From Parashewanella tropica (GTDB taxonomy: Bacteria; Pseudomonadota; Gammaproteobacteria; Enterobacterales; Shewanellaceae): 64,000 nt of DNA. A program made the position numbers and the translations under genes. The notes beneath the pieces were generated by a model. That model was given only the letters and a program-made list of their open reading frames with translations, was not told the DNA's origin and ran no database searches. Each line of letters opens with the position of its first letter. Position 1 is the first letter of the stretch. Positions 31,023-41,089 of this stretch are shown here, piece after piece. The stretch is taken from assembly GCF_004358445.1 (NCBI RefSeq), contig NZ_CP037951.1, positions 2,219,501 through 2,283,500 of the forward strand. The letters are read 5' to 3'.

Positions 31023-32330
31023 CTATTTATTACCATCTTCCGGCATAGTCAGATCTATATCATTTAAACTATCATCTGACGATACTGAATCAACTTGATC
31101 AGAGTTTATGACAACCATTTCTTCAGCTGCCTTGATGGCTTTCTTTCTTACTTGCAATTTACGCCATACGATAAATGAAATAACACCAAGCAATATCAAC
31201 ACGACATTTAAACTGACTACCCAATAAAGAATTGTACGCTTCGCGGATTCTTCTTTATTTTTGATCTGTTGTGCTTGTTCTTGAGCTATCTCTAATTCTG
31301 ACTTTCCTGGCTCTGGCGGTTGCTCAAGGTTAAAAGTGATATCCGATAAATGAAGCAAGATTTCACGACCTTTGACCGTTGTTGCGGCTGCAAAAGCTGA
31401 AACTACATAATTACCATAGGCTTCAATATGGGGAAGTTTAATTCTTTCTCTCGGTGATTCTAACCCCTGAATAACATAACGCTCGTTCAGGTTATTTGGC
31501 CCCATAATGGTGTATTCAATAACACTGTCTGAAATATTTATTTCATTCGTATCACTGGTAATTTGAAGATAACGAATGTTATCACCCAATGCAGGATTAA
31601 TTACCGAAGAGCTTACCGGTATAGGTTTTAAAAGAATTGGCTCGCTATAATGACGGTCAAAAACCTCATTATGAGCTCGAACATCAAAAAGATATTTGCC
31701 GGGTTCAAGCTCTAAATGAAAATTACTGGTAAAAATACCGTCATCTGGTTTTTCATCCAATAGCTTTCCATCATCTTTATACGAGCCTATTCGACGTTTA
31801 CCAGCTGTTTTTTTTTCACCTTCTTCGTCTGATAGACGCTTGAAAGCTACAGACCATTCAACTAAATAATCTAGGCCAGGTAACCTCATTTGATGACCGT
31901 CAGCATTTAACTGTGCTAAGGCCTTTACTCTCTCTCCAACATAAAGTGGCTGTGGCAATGGTTGAACTTCAATATTTAATTCACTTACCTTAGTGATAGT
32001 AGAGCCATCTGAAATACGACCAAGCAGTTGCCAAGGCCCTGCTTGAGGTTGACTGATTTTAATCATGTCTCCCGTCATACCATCCAACCATTTCACGTTT
32101 TCAGGATGACGGTGCGCATACCATTTTCGACCATCAGGTAAAACAATCACGACAGGCGGAGAGCCGTACTCTCTTTGAACCACTATAGTGATCTCAGACA
32201 CCATATGGTCGATTCTAAAACGATTTTTTAATTCACTAGCCGTCGATATATCGTTTGCTTTTACGAAAGACGAGAAAACAAGGCAAGCAAATAACCAAGT
32301 AATTCCTAAAAATAATACAGCTCGATTCAT
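31023..32330 (-). CDS. TIGR03503-like membrane-anchored periplasmic protein
   Basis: 435 residues with an N-terminal signal peptide (LFLGITWLFACLVFSSFVKA). A long beta-rich periplasmic region follows, with PVVIVLPDGRKWYAH, a Gly-Pro-W pattern (QAGPWQLLGR) and DDGIFTSNFHL. One membrane helix (about residues 370-392, ILYWVVSLNVVLILLGVI) precedes an acidic cytoplasmic tail. It resembles the conserved hypothetical family TIGR03503 of Shewanella and Vibrio by memory; I cannot run the model. The architecture looks like a von Willebrand-adjacent or sensor-type envelope protein, but the function is unknown. It sits 6 bases downstream of dnaQ, so it is probably co-transcribed. Confidence 0.75.
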   Translation of the reverse strand: MNRAVLFLGITWLFACLVFSSFVKANDISTASELKNRFRIDHMVSEITIVVQREYGSPPVVIVLPDGRKWYAHRHPENVKWLDGMTGDMIKISQPQAGPWQLLGRISDGSTITKVSELNIEVQPLPQPLYVGERVKALAQLNADGHQMRLPGLDYLVEWSVAFKRLSDEEGEKKTAGKRRIGSYKDDGKLLDEKPDDGIFTSNFHLELEPGKYLFDVRAHNEVFDRHYSEPILLKPIPVSSSVINPALGDNIRYLQITSDTNEINISDSVIEYTIMGPNNLNERYVIQGLESPRERIKLPHIEAYGNYVVSAFAAATTVKGREILLHLSDITFNLEQPPEPGKSELEIAQEQAQQIKNKEESAKRTILYWVVSLNVVLILLGVISFIVWRKLQVRKKAIKAAEEMVVINSDQVDSVSSDDSLNDIDLTMPEDGNK

Positions 32331-32336
32331 AAACGA

Positions 32337-33065
32337 TCAGTCGCTCCAACGACATTTCCCACCTTTTGCAACTAACTCAAGTCGCTCGGTATGCTTAGTT
32401 AATTCATCGGCTGTAGCCATTAAAACTTTACCCATTTGTCGATCAGTAGCGAGCCTTTTAATTCCTCCAGCTTCACCTCCCACTGAGTCAGCAGAAAGGT
32501 TTAACTTAGTTTGCCCACCCGTCATGAGCAAATAAACATCCGCTAGAATTTCAGCATCCAATAATGCTCCGTGAAGCTCACGGCGGGAGTTATCAACAAA
32601 ATAGCGCTTACACAACGCATCAAGGCTATTTCGTTCACCAGGATGTTTGTATTTAGCAATATCTAAAGAATCAACAATCGAGCATATATCGGCGGTAATT
32701 GGCCCTTTGGGATTTAACAATGAAAACTCATGATCCATGAACGAAATATCGAACGGAGCATTATGTGCAACAATTTCTGCACCACGAATAAATTCTAAAA
32801 ATGCAGGAGCAACTTCATGGAATCTTGGGCAATCAGCAACGCGTTCATTTGTTATCCCGTGAACCGCAATTGCTTCTTCATCAATATCTTGCCCAGGGTT
32901 GATGTACTCATGGAAATGACGACCCGTTAGCTTTCTGTCAATGACTTCAACACAACCAATCTCAATAATTCTGTGACCTATATAAACAGGTCCTCCGCCT
33001 TGGTTCATACCCGTGGTTTCAGTATCGAGAATGATCTGTCGTGACGCTTTAGAAACAATATTCAT
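32337..33065 (-). CDS. dnaQ: DNA polymerase III epsilon subunit (3'-5' proofreading)
   Basis: 242-residue DEDDh exonuclease of the replicase core. ExoI is ILDTETTG (Asp14, Glu16), ExoII is HNAPFDISFMDHE, and ExoIII has the His/Asp pair in HGALLDAEILADVY. The C-terminal segment that binds the alpha subunit follows (TERLELVAKGGKCRW). It is divergent from rnhA with a 61-base shared promoter region, as in E. coli, and followed by the TIGR03503-like gene and tRNA-Asp. Confidence 0.97.
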   Translation of the reverse strand: MNIVSKASRQIILDTETTGMNQGGGPVYIGHRIIEIGCVEVIDRKLTGRHFHEYINPGQDIDEEAIAVHGITNERVADCPRFHEVAPAFLEFIRGAEIVAHNAPFDISFMDHEFSLLNPKGPITADICSIVDSLDIAKYKHPGERNSLDALCKRYFVDNSRRELHGALLDAEILADVYLLMTGGQTKLNLSADSVGGEAGGIKRLATDRQMGKVLMATADELTKHTERLELVAKGGKCRWSD

Positions 33066-33126
33066 AGGCTAAAATAAATAAAATTTGTATAATCTGACGT
33101 AATTATCTAACTATGGTAGCAATTTG

Positions 33127-33597
33127 ATGGCAGAACGGAAACATATCAATATCTATACGGATGGTTCTTGTCTAGGAAATCCAGGTCCAGGTGGCTATGG
33201 TATCGTGATGACTTTTAAGCAGCACCGAAAAGAATTGAGTGATGGCTTTGTAAACACAACCAATAATCGCATGGAGCTTTTAGCTCCCATTATTGCCCTT
33301 GAAAGCTTAAAAGAACCCTGCCAAGTTACTTTAACGAGCGATAGTCAATATATGCGCCAAGGGATCACTCAATGGATCCACAACTGGAAAAAAAATAATT
33401 GGAAGACATCCAATAAAACCCCAGTTAAGAATGTTGATTTATGGCAAAGATTAGATAAAGCTCAGCAAGCACATGAAATAGATTGGAAATGGGTTAAAGG
33501 TCATGCTGGTCATGCTGAAAACGAACGCTGTGATGACTTAGCCAGAGAGGCCGCTGAAGCCAACCCAACTCAAATAGATGTCGGATACGAGAGCTAA
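33127..33597 (+). CDS. rnhA: ribonuclease HI
   Basis: Degrades RNA in RNA:DNA hybrids in the cytoplasm. ATG 33127 gives 156 residues (E. coli 155); a TTG one codon earlier is in frame but unnecessary. Catalytic residues are visible: Asp in [16 protein letters not shown], Glu in [10 protein letters not shown], Asp in LTSDSQYM and the last Asp in [12 protein letters not shown]. The stop lies only two bases from the stop of the convergent yafS-like gene. Divergent partner of dnaQ. Confidence 0.97.
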   Translation: MAERKHINIYTDGSCLGNPGPGGYGIVMTFKQHRKELSDGFVNTTNNRMELLAPIIALESLKEPCQVTLTSDSQYMRQGITQWIHNWKKNNWKTSNKTPVKNVDLWQRLDKAQQAHEIDWKWVKGHAGHAENERCDDLAREAAEANPTQIDVGYES

Positions 33598-33599
33598 AG

Positions 33600-34307
33600 C
33601 TAGCTTCTATTTACTCTTCCCGCAGAAGGAGCCGTCGACCAGTTAGTGGCGCGCTTCTTCTTCGATGCTTTCGATGGCGTTAACGGACATTCAACTTTTT
33701 TAGCGGTAATAACATAAAAAGCACCAGAAAAAGGAAGCCAGTTTTTCATCCATTGCTGTAATAAACTATTGTCATTAAATTTACCAACTAATGAATGATA
33801 AACTAATTTCTTCTGCTCAATAACCTGATATCCCAAAACTTCTAACCAATCCCTTACTCTATGTGCAGTAAAAAAACGCCCATTCCAAGGGCACTGTTGC
33901 CGATGTTTCGGTGATACTTTACCTAGTGATAACGGGCTAATTGGATTACAACCAATCAAGATCAAATGCCCGCCTGAAATTAAAACTCGACTTATTTCCC
34001 GTAATACTCGGTAAGGGTTTGATTCAAACTCCAAAAGCAATGCCGAAAGAACACAATCAACTGATCTTTTTTGCAATGGCAAATGCGTATATGCTGCATT
34101 AACAGTGGCATCACCTGTTTCTACAATAGAAAACTGATGAGCAATACTTGATTTTGATGTATCGACTTCAGAAGATAATGCACCCAGTTTAAGGAAGTGA
34201 TATCCAAATACTTGTGTCACCTGCTCTGCTATATAGGGTGATAATGTTGCTAAAGCTTGCTCTCCATGAGGTAGAGAAGACCAAGAGATAGGTTTAGTCA
34301 TAATCAT
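33600..34307 (-). CDS. class I SAM-dependent methyltransferase, YafS-like
   Basis: 235 residues with a Methyltransf_11-type core. Motif I is divergent and early (HFLKLGALSSE). The post-I region is LQKRSVDCVLSALLLEFESNP, followed by REISRVLISGGHLILIGCNPISPLS, which is the strongest family marker. The C-terminus is a Lys/Arg-rich tail. It occupies the position of E. coli yafS, between rnhA and gloB. The glycine-rich SAM motif is weak (no GxGxG), so activity should not be assumed. Substrate unknown. Confidence 0.8.
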   Translation of the reverse strand: MIMTKPISWSSLPHGEQALATLSPYIAEQVTQVFGYHFLKLGALSSEVDTSKSSIAHQFSIVETGDATVNAAYTHLPLQKRSVDCVLSALLLEFESNPYRVLREISRVLISGGHLILIGCNPISPLSLGKVSPKHRQQCPWNGRFFTAHRVRDWLEVLGYQVIEQKKLVYHSLVGKFNDNSLLQQWMKNWLPFSGAFYVITAKKVECPLTPSKASKKKRATNWSTAPSAGRVNRS

Positions 34308-34372
34308 GGTATTTTTCGAAATTCCTTTTGGGTATAGTATGGCTTAAGAGTACCCGCTTAATCTAAGAAATT

Positions 34373-35149
34373 ATGCTATCAATTCAGCCAATTCCTGCAT
34401 TTAATGATAATTACATTTGGTGTATCAGCAATCAAGAAAAGCAAGCGCTTATTGTAGATCCCGGCTCAGCTAAAGAAGTCATAGACTATCTCACACAACA
34501 ACAGTTAACTCTAAAGGGTATTTTAATTACTCATCATCATGCTGATCACATCGGTGGCGTAAATGAGATACTTAACACGCTTGGTGAAGAGATTCCTGTA
34601 TATGGTCCTAAATCCAATCGAATACCACAAGTTACCCATTTTGTAGATGATACTTCACCACTCGTTATCAATGAATTAGGCATTGAAGCTCAAATAATTA
34701 CATTAACGGGACATACGCTTGAGCATATCGCATACTTAATTGAAGGAAATTTATTTTGTGGTGATACTTTATTCAGTGGTGGTTGTGGCCGAATTTTTGA
34801 AGGGACGCCTGAACAAATGTTCGAATCACTCAACAAGCTTAAAGATTTACCCCCTACAACGAAGATTTTCTGTGCTCATGAGTACACGCTTTCAAATTTA
34901 AAATTTGCGCTGGCAGCTGAGCCAAATAACCGAGCTTTACAAGCTTATCACGCAAAGGTGGAACGACAACGAAAATTAAACCAAATTACTTTGCCATCTA
35001 CCATTGAAAACGAATTGAAAATCAATCCTTTTTTCCGCTGCGGTCAATCTGAAATTCAATCTAATCTTAGGGCGGCTTTTGAACTCCCTTCCTCTTTACC
35101 TGTGGTCGATTACTTCACACATTTACGAAAATGGAAAGACGTTTTTTGA
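34373..35149 (+). CDS. gloB: hydroxyacylglutathione hydrolase (glyoxalase II)
   Basis: Hydrolyses S-lactoylglutathione, completing methylglyoxal detoxification. 258-residue metallo-beta-lactamase fold with the binuclear metal motif ITHHHADHIGG, plus LTGHTLEHIAY, FCGDTLFSGGCGRIFEGT and CAHEYTLSNLKFA. The C-terminal extension includes the conserved NPFFRC. Divergent from the yafS-like gene and upstream of mltD, the E. coli order. Confidence 0.96.
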   Translation: MLSIQPIPAFNDNYIWCISNQEKQALIVDPGSAKEVIDYLTQQQLTLKGILITHHHADHIGGVNEILNTLGEEIPVYGPKSNRIPQVTHFVDDTSPLVINELGIEAQIITLTGHTLEHIAYLIEGNLFCGDTLFSGGCGRIFEGTPEQMFESLNKLKDLPPTTKIFCAHEYTLSNLKFALAAEPNNRALQAYHAKVERQRKLNQITLPSTIENELKINPFFRCGQSEIQSNLRAAFELPSSLPVVDYFTHLRKWKDVF

Positions 35150-35273
35150 CCAACAGTATAGAATTAGACACTTTATATTATTAATTTTCTATATATACTG
35201 AACCGTTAAAATCAAGCTTCACTAGAAGTTATTGAATATTAATCCTTTTGAAGTTTGGAGAAATTTGTTTTTT

Positions 35274-36826
35274 ATGCGCGTGATTCATTGCCTTTTTGCA
35301 GGAAGCCTTGTTCTACTTGCTGGTTGTAATTCGACTGATAACCTGACTCAGTCAAAAGAACCCGATACTAATGTTCAAACGGCTATAGTAGATACTAAAG
35401 AGATCAACGCTACAGAAGAAGTCAACGCCACTCCTGTCCCTCAAATAGACGTGTGGCAACGAATTCGCAATGGCCTTCAATTCAAAGTTCCAAACGAAAA
35501 ACTCGTTAGACAATACCGTAAGTGGTACCTAAAAATCCAAAGCATTTATTGCGAGTGTCTAAACGCGCGCAGCCTTTCATGTATTTGATTGTTGAAGAGA
35601 TCGAAAAGCGAAACTTACCGCTTGAGCTTGCCCTACTCCCTATTGTTGAAAGCTCGTTTGATCCTTTCGCCTATTCACACGGTTCTGCTTCTGGCCTTTG
35701 GCAATTTACCTCACCAATGGCAAGACACTTTGGTCTAGATATTGATTGGTGGTATGACGGTCGTCGCGATGTTTATGCGGCAACCATTGCTGCATTAGAC
35801 ATGCTTGAATACCTTCATAAAAAAACCAACGGTAACTGGTTGTACGCAATAGCCGCTTATAATACTGGTGAAGGCAGAGTTTTAAGAGCCTCGAGAAACA
35901 ATCGGCGCGCAGGTAAAAGTACGAGCTTTTGGGCTTTAGATTTACCTACTGAAACAGAGCGTTATGTACCACAATTACTCGCTCTAGCTGATATAATCAA
36001 ACATTCTGATAAGTACGGTTTAAAACTGGCTCCAATTCCAAACAAACCCCAACTCAGAGTTGTTCAGATTGATTCGCAAATTGATCTTGCATTAGCAGCT
36101 GACTTTGCAGGTTTGAGCATCGATGAGTTTTATAAACTCAACCCGGGATTTAACCGCTGGGCAACAGGCCCAGAAGGCACGTACAATCTTTTGTTTCCTG
36201 TCGAAAACGCAGAAAGGTTTGAGCTTGCACTTGCGGAAAACGGTCCTGAAAAACGTTTAAAATGGACTCGCTATAAAATCAAATCAGGTGATAGCCTCGG
36301 CCTTATCGCTAAGAAATTTAATACTTCAATTCGCTTTATTAAAAAAGCAAACCACTTAGAAAAAAACGTTATTGTTGCCGGTAAACACTTATTAATTCCT
36401 GTTTCTGCGAGAGAACGTGAGGACTATACGTTATCTCTACCTTCACGCTTAGCTCAAAAGCAAAACACACCTCGTGGACAAGTTAAAATTAATTATCAAG
36501 TAAAATCTGGTGATTCGTTATGGATCATTGCACGTCAGTTCAAAATTAAAACCAGTTCTCTTGCTCGTTGGAATCATATGGCTCCAAGAGATACATTAAG
36601 CGTGGGCAAAAAATTAGTCATCTGGTTGAAGAAAGGTAAAAAAACTGGTGTTATTCGTACTGTAAACTATAAAGTACGAAATGGTGATTCTTTGGCAAGA
36701 ATTGCAAACAAATTTAAAGTCACTGTTAAAGATTTAATCAAGTGGAATCAATTAGACGCTTCTAAATATTTACAACCAGGACAAACATTAAGCTTATATG
36801 TCGATGTGACAAATTATTCTAGCTAA
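35274..36826 (+). pseudogene. mltD: membrane-bound lytic murein transglycosylase D, single-base frameshift
   Basis: Outer-membrane lipoprotein that cleaves peptidoglycan glycan strands. The ATG at 35274 starts MRVIHCLFAGSLVLLAGC with a clear lipobox. The frame runs to about 35530, then must shift. Restoring one A in the A5 run at 35531-35535 joins RQYRKWYLK to NPKHLLRVSKRAQPFMY and gives ~517 residues. The SLT domain has the catalytic Glu in LPIVESSFDP, with SHGSASGLWQF and YAIAAYNTGEGRV. Three LysM repeats follow (RYKIKSGDSL, NYQVKSGDSL, NYKVRNGDSL). Apart from the indel everything is intact, so the break is either very recent or a base-call error. Confidence 0.9.
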
Positions 36827-36830
36827 GTTC

Positions 36831-36857
36831 AAGGCTGCATCACGCAGCCTTTTATTT
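36831..36857. terminator. terminator after mltD
   Basis: AAGGCTGC-atcac-GCAGCCTT followed by TTATTT, five bases past the mltD stop. The stem also precedes the convergent nuclease stop and may serve both genes. Confidence 0.85.
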
Positions 36858-36877
36858 GCATAAATAATCAGTCTCAA

Positions 36878-37669
36878 TTATTTGAAAATTTGATTGAGTT
36901 TATAAGCCAATCTAATACCTGCTTGCTTTAATCTCTGTTCGGATAATTTTCTATTCTTGTAAATATAATCAAAACCTAATCTTGGTATCCCATTTTCCAC
37001 TCTATTGAATTGATAGACTTGATCTCGATAACTCAGTGACTCTTTCGCCCAATCTAAATAGGTTCCCTGCTGCCAATTTTGTTTTTCTTTGGTAGTGAGG
37101 GGTAAAAATTCGACATACTCTTTGTAGCTTAATTTTTGACGATCTATCAAATGAGAGTCCCAAACTCTATGGAGGTTCGAATCCTCATTAAACCACTTCA
37201 CCTTGATTTTATTACCACCTCTGTCTTCTGCAAAGCCCACATGCAGTGGCTGGTGAAGATCTCCAACCATGTGGATAAAGAATGCTAATGACTGCCAACG
37301 TTCTTTTTTAGATAGCTGTGGATCTTGCAATCTCGCTTCCATTCTATTCAAGGTTTTTAAAATATCACCTCTAGGATTGCGATTTTTTCCTGTTAAATCC
37401 TTTTCTGTTTCCGCACTAATATAATGCCAAGGCGAAGCATGGTCCCACTCCCCTGACGAACGCATTTCATCAGGCCAAGTTGACAGGCGCGCTAAAGGCA
37501 CTCCATCAGTAATAGCTAATACTGCCTGTTTAGCCTTTGGCGTTAAATTTAACTGCCCTATTTCACCTACGATTCGATGACCATTTTGTCCATGTGCATA
37601 GCTATGCGAAGCGAGCACTCCACAAGTCAGACCAGTGATTAGTAATCCAGTACATTTTCTTATTTTCAT
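36878..37669 (-). CDS. secreted S1/P1-type nuclease
   Basis: 263 residues with a signal peptide ending about SHSYA. Zinc-nuclease signatures of the S1/P1 family are present: NGHRIVGEIGQLNLT, WPDEMRSSGEWDHASPWHY, FFIHMVGDLHQPLHVG and NLHRVWDSHLID. These supply the His and Asp ligands of the trinuclear zinc site. The family hydrolyses single-stranded DNA and RNA outside the cytoplasm, often for nutrient or phosphate scavenging. The mature N-terminus would be HGQNGH if cleavage follows the Ala, whereas most members begin with Trp. Divergent from the Oar-like receptor. Confidence 0.9.
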   Translation of the reverse strand: MKIRKCTGLLITGLTCGVLASHSYAHGQNGHRIVGEIGQLNLTPKAKQAVLAITDGVPLARLSTWPDEMRSSGEWDHASPWHYISAETEKDLTGKNRNPRGDILKTLNRMEARLQDPQLSKKERWQSLAFFIHMVGDLHQPLHVGFAEDRGGNKIKVKWFNEDSNLHRVWDSHLIDRQKLSYKEYVEFLPLTTKEKQNWQQGTYLDWAKESLSYRDQVYQFNRVENGIPRLGFDYIYKNRKLSEQRLKQAGIRLAYKLNQIFK

Positions 37670-37843
37670 TTACACAACCCCATACATTCAAAGCAGCAAA
37701 ATTTCTGTGACACACGTTGCAAATTTGATGCAAAGGTATCAAAATATGCCCCGAATAAGAAGTGTCATAAACCTGTAATTAACAGTAGTTTAAAATTCAC
37801 CAAACAAAATAAACCTACATACCTACAAAGGGAAATAAAAGCG

Positions 37844-40800
37844 ATGAAAACGCGAAATCGTAAAATAAGCTCTGTAGCCTTAGCCTTGTGTATGGCGTAC
37901 GGCCTTGCTGCTCCAGCAATGGCTGATACCGCAAGTAATATGAGAGGGCATATTACTAATGCATCAGGCGTGGCAGTAACCGATGTTACTGTATCTATTG
38001 TCCATGAACCAACAGGTTCTATCACTAAAGTAAAAGTTGATGGCAAAGGTAACTTCAGCGCAAGGGGTCTACGCGTTGGTGGTCCATACAAGATCATCTT
38101 AGACTCTGAGTCGTTAGCTGATGACACTATTGAAGGTGTTTACCTAAACGTTGGTGAAACATTCCGTCTGAACCGCTCTCTTTCAAACCAAGAAGAAATT
38201 GAGTCAATCACTGTATCAGCTAGCTCACAAGCTATCATCGGTTTAGGTGATTCTCAATATTATGGTGCAAAAGCCATTGAGAATTCTCCAGGATTAGATC
38301 GTGATCTAAAAGATACTCTTCGCCAGAATCCATTCGCTAACTTGGATGCAGATGGAATCAGCCTTTCTGTTGCAGGTATGAATCCTCGCTATAACTCATT
38401 TGTAGTTGATGGCATTCAACAAAATGATGACTTTGGTTTAAATAGCAACGGTTATCCTACTCAACGTTCTCCAATTTCAATCGATGCAGTTCAAAGTGTA
38501 GCTCTAGATACAGCACCATTTTCTGCTCGTCGTGGTGGATTCACAGGTGCTCAAATTAACGTAACAACCAAATCAGGTACTAACGAAGTAGATGGTACCC
38601 TATTTTGGCAAAATACAAATGATTCGCTTGCGGGTGATGGTGAAATAAACGGAAAGAAAGTAAAGCAAGACTTTAAAGAAACGACTTTTGGTGGAACCAT
38701 TGGTCTTCCAATAATCAAAGATAAATTATTCTTCTTTGGTAGTTATGAAAAGTTTGATGCACCTCAAAAGCAATTATATGGTCCAGCTGGTACTGGCTTT
38801 GCAAATGCTAGCCCTGTTACAAAAGCACAATTTGATGATGTTGTTGCAATCGCTAAATCAAAATATGGTTTAAATAACATTGGTAGCTTTGATGCAACGC
38901 CTGTTGAGGAAGATGAAAAGCTTATCCTTAAGCTTGATTGGGAGATTAACAACGATCACCGTGCTTCTTTGACTTATCAAAATACAGATGGTAACAGAAC
39001 ATCAGCGACAAGTGATGACGAAAACTTAAACCTTTCTAGTCATACTTACAACAAAAATGAAAAACTCGAAACATTCGGGTTGAACGTTTATAGTGACTGG
39101 TCAGATGTTTTTTCTACCGAAATCAAAGTTGCCCACAAAGATACTACGACGTCTGTTTCTCCTATCACCCCCCTAAATATTGGTAGCGTTAGGGTTCAAA
39201 CCGATGCTAAAGATAGCGATATTGGTATCAACTTTGGTACCGAGCGTTTCAGACAAGCAAACGAGTTGAATAATCAAAAGTTAGAAATTTCTTTTGCTGG
39301 TGACTACGTTTTAGGTGACCATATACTGGGTTTCGGATTTAATTATAGCGATTTGAAAGTTTATAACTTATTCGCAGCTGATTTCAAAGGACGCTGGGTT
39401 TTCAACTCAATTGAAGACTTCAGAGCAGGCAAAGTAGGTAACTTTACTTACAACAATGCAAAGTCTAAAAATCGTGATGATATTGCTGCAAAATTTGATA
39501 TTCAGAATATTGCACTTTGGGCAGAGGATGTTTGGACTGTAAATGATGATTTGGAGCTTCAATTTGGTTTACGCTATGAAACCATTTCAATGGATAAGAA
39601 GCCTGAGTTAAATAGCAATTTTGTTAAGCGATATAATTTTGCAAACAATCATACTCTTGATGGTCTAGATATTTGGTTACCACGTGCCGGCTTTAACTAC
39701 ACTTTAACCGATAATGTTACTTTGAGAGGTGGAATCGGTCGCTACACTGGTGGTTCACCTAATGTTTGGATTGCAAACAGCTTTTCGAATGATGGTGTAA
39801 CACTTCTTTCATACCGTGATGGTTGGAAAGACAGCTTTGGCAAAATTGATTTCTCTAAAGTACCTCAAGGTGCTGACGATGCAATAGCCAAAATTGACGG
39901 TGACGGTGATGTAAATGCTATAGCTCCTAATTTTGAACTACCTTCCGATTGGCGTTTCAACCTAGCAGCTGATACAACATGGGATCTTGGTTCTTTTGGT
40001 GAAAACTGGTTCTTCGGTACTGAAATTTTATACATCAAGCGTGAAAACGACTTAGCATGGAAAGATTTAGCTCGTAGAAAGCTTAAAGTTGACGGTACAG
40101 GTCGACAAGTGTATGAGACTTGGGATCCACTAGCTAACGAAGGTAAAGGTGGTTCAACTAAACGCCGTGATATACTATTGACCAACGCAGATAAAAGTGG
40201 TCGTAGTTTCAACTGGTCTTTAACAACAGCTAAGGCTTGGGATTTCGGTTTAGACTTCCGCTTAACTTATACTTATAGCGATGTTAAAGAAGGCTTCCCT
40301 GGAACTTCTTCTCGAGCAGTATCTAACTACCAATATGCAATAACTCGATACGATCGTAACGAGCCGACTCTTGGTACAGGTAATTTTGAGACTCCTCACC
40401 GCTTTAGCTTAACTATGGGCTATGAAACTGAGTTCTTCGCAGGTTATAACTCACGTTTCAACTTGTTCTACAATATCAAGAAAGGTCGTCCACTATCTTG
40501 GGTACTAGGCTCTCATAATGACAAGAACCTTGGAGATCAGAGTGGTTTCTCTAAATCTGATGCCTACCTTCCATACATACCTACAGGACCTAATGACCCA
40601 AATGTTAAATTTGAAGGTGATTTAACATACGATCAATTCTTAGCTGCAATTAAGAAAATTGGTCTTGATAAGTATGCAGGTAAGATTATTCCTAAAGGAA
40701 CAAGTAACCAACCTTGGACACACCAGCTAGACTTTAAATTTGCTCAGGAAGTCCCAGGCTTTACATCTGAGCACAAAGGAGAGTTTTATTTCACTATTCG

Positions 40801-41017
40801 AAATGTTCTTAACTTGATAAATAAAGACTGGGGACGTGTTGAAACTCAACGCTTTAATAACAAGATCCTTGTTGACCATGACTATGACGCAAAAACAGGT
40901 GTTTACACATATAAACTCCCGTACCGTCAAGATTCTATAGATACTAGAAACTACAACACTTACAACGTAAATAAGTCTACTTGGCAGATGCAGGTAGGTG
41001 TTAAATACAAGTTCTAA
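37844..41017 (+). CDS. Oar-like TonB-dependent receptor
   Basis: 1057 residues. The signal peptide ends about AAPAMA. Next comes a carboxypeptidase-regulatory-like beta-sandwich (about residues 30-115, MRGHITNASGVAVTDVTVSI). The plug domain contains DRDLKDTLRQNPFANLDADG and NPRYNSFVVDGIQ. A long outer-membrane barrel ends in a C-terminal Phe (MQVGVKYKF), the expected outer-membrane signature. A ribosome binding site AAGGG precedes the ATG. Oar-type receptors are common in Alteromonadales; substrates are probably peptides or organic nutrients, not resolved here. Monocistronic, closed by a strong terminator. Confidence 0.92.
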   Translation: MKTRNRKISSVALALCMAYGLAAPAMADTASNMRGHITNASGVAVTDVTVSIVHEPTGSITKVKVDGKGNFSARGLRVGGPYKIILDSESLADDTIEGVYLNVGETFRLNRSLSNQEEIESITVSASSQAIIGLGDSQYYGAKAIENSPGLDRDLKDTLRQNPFANLDADGISLSVAGMNPRYNSFVVDGIQQNDDFGLNSNGYPTQRSPISIDAVQSVALDTAPFSARRGGFTGAQINVTTKSGTNEVDGTLFWQNTNDSLAGDGEINGKKVKQDFKETTFGGTIGLPIIKDKLFFFGSYEKFDAPQKQLYGPAGTGFANASPVTKAQFDDVVAIAKSKYGLNNIGSFDATPVEEDEKLILKLDWEINNDHRASLTYQNTDGNRTSATSDDENLNLSSHTYNKNEKLETFGLNVYSDWSDVFSTEIKVAHKDTTTSVSPITPLNIGSVRVQTDAKDSDIGINFGTERFRQANELNNQKLEISFAGDYVLGDHILGFGFNYSDLKVYNLFAADFKGRWVFNSIEDFRAGKVGNFTYNNAKSKNRDDIAAKFDIQNIALWAEDVWTVNDDLELQFGLRYETISMDKKPELNSNFVKRYNFANNHTLDGLDIWLPRAGFNYTLTDNVTLRGGIGRYTGGSPNVWIANSFSNDGVTLLSYRDGWKDSFGKIDFSKVPQGADDAIAKIDGDGDVNAIAPNFELPSDWRFNLAADTTWDLGSFGENWFFGTEILYIKRENDLAWKDLARRKLKVDGTGRQVYETWDPLANEGKGGSTKRRDILLTNADKSGRSFNWSLTTAKAWDFGLDFRLTYTYSDVKEGFPGTSSRAVSNYQYAITRYDRNEPTLGTGNFETPHRFSLTMGYETEFFAGYNSRFNLFYNIKKGRPLSWVLGSHNDKNLGDQSGFSKSDAYLPYIPTGPNDPNVKFEGDLTYDQFLAAIKKIGLDKYAGKIIPKGTSNQPWTHQLDFKFAQEVPGFTSEHKGEFYFTIRNVLNLINKDWGRVETQRFNNKILVDHDYDAKTGVYTYKLPYRQDSIDTRNYNTYNVNKSTWQMQVGVKYKF

Positions 41018-41035
41018 AATCACTTAGAACTTAAC

Positions 41036-41067
41036 AAAAAGCCAGTCATAACTTGACTGGCTTTTTT
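41036..41067. terminator. bidirectional terminator between TonB receptor and thiH
   Basis: GCCAGTCA-taact-TGACTGGC, flanked by A5 before and T6 after, between convergent genes. Confidence 0.92.
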
Positions 41068-41089
41068 AATGGCTGACACTTAAAGCTAA

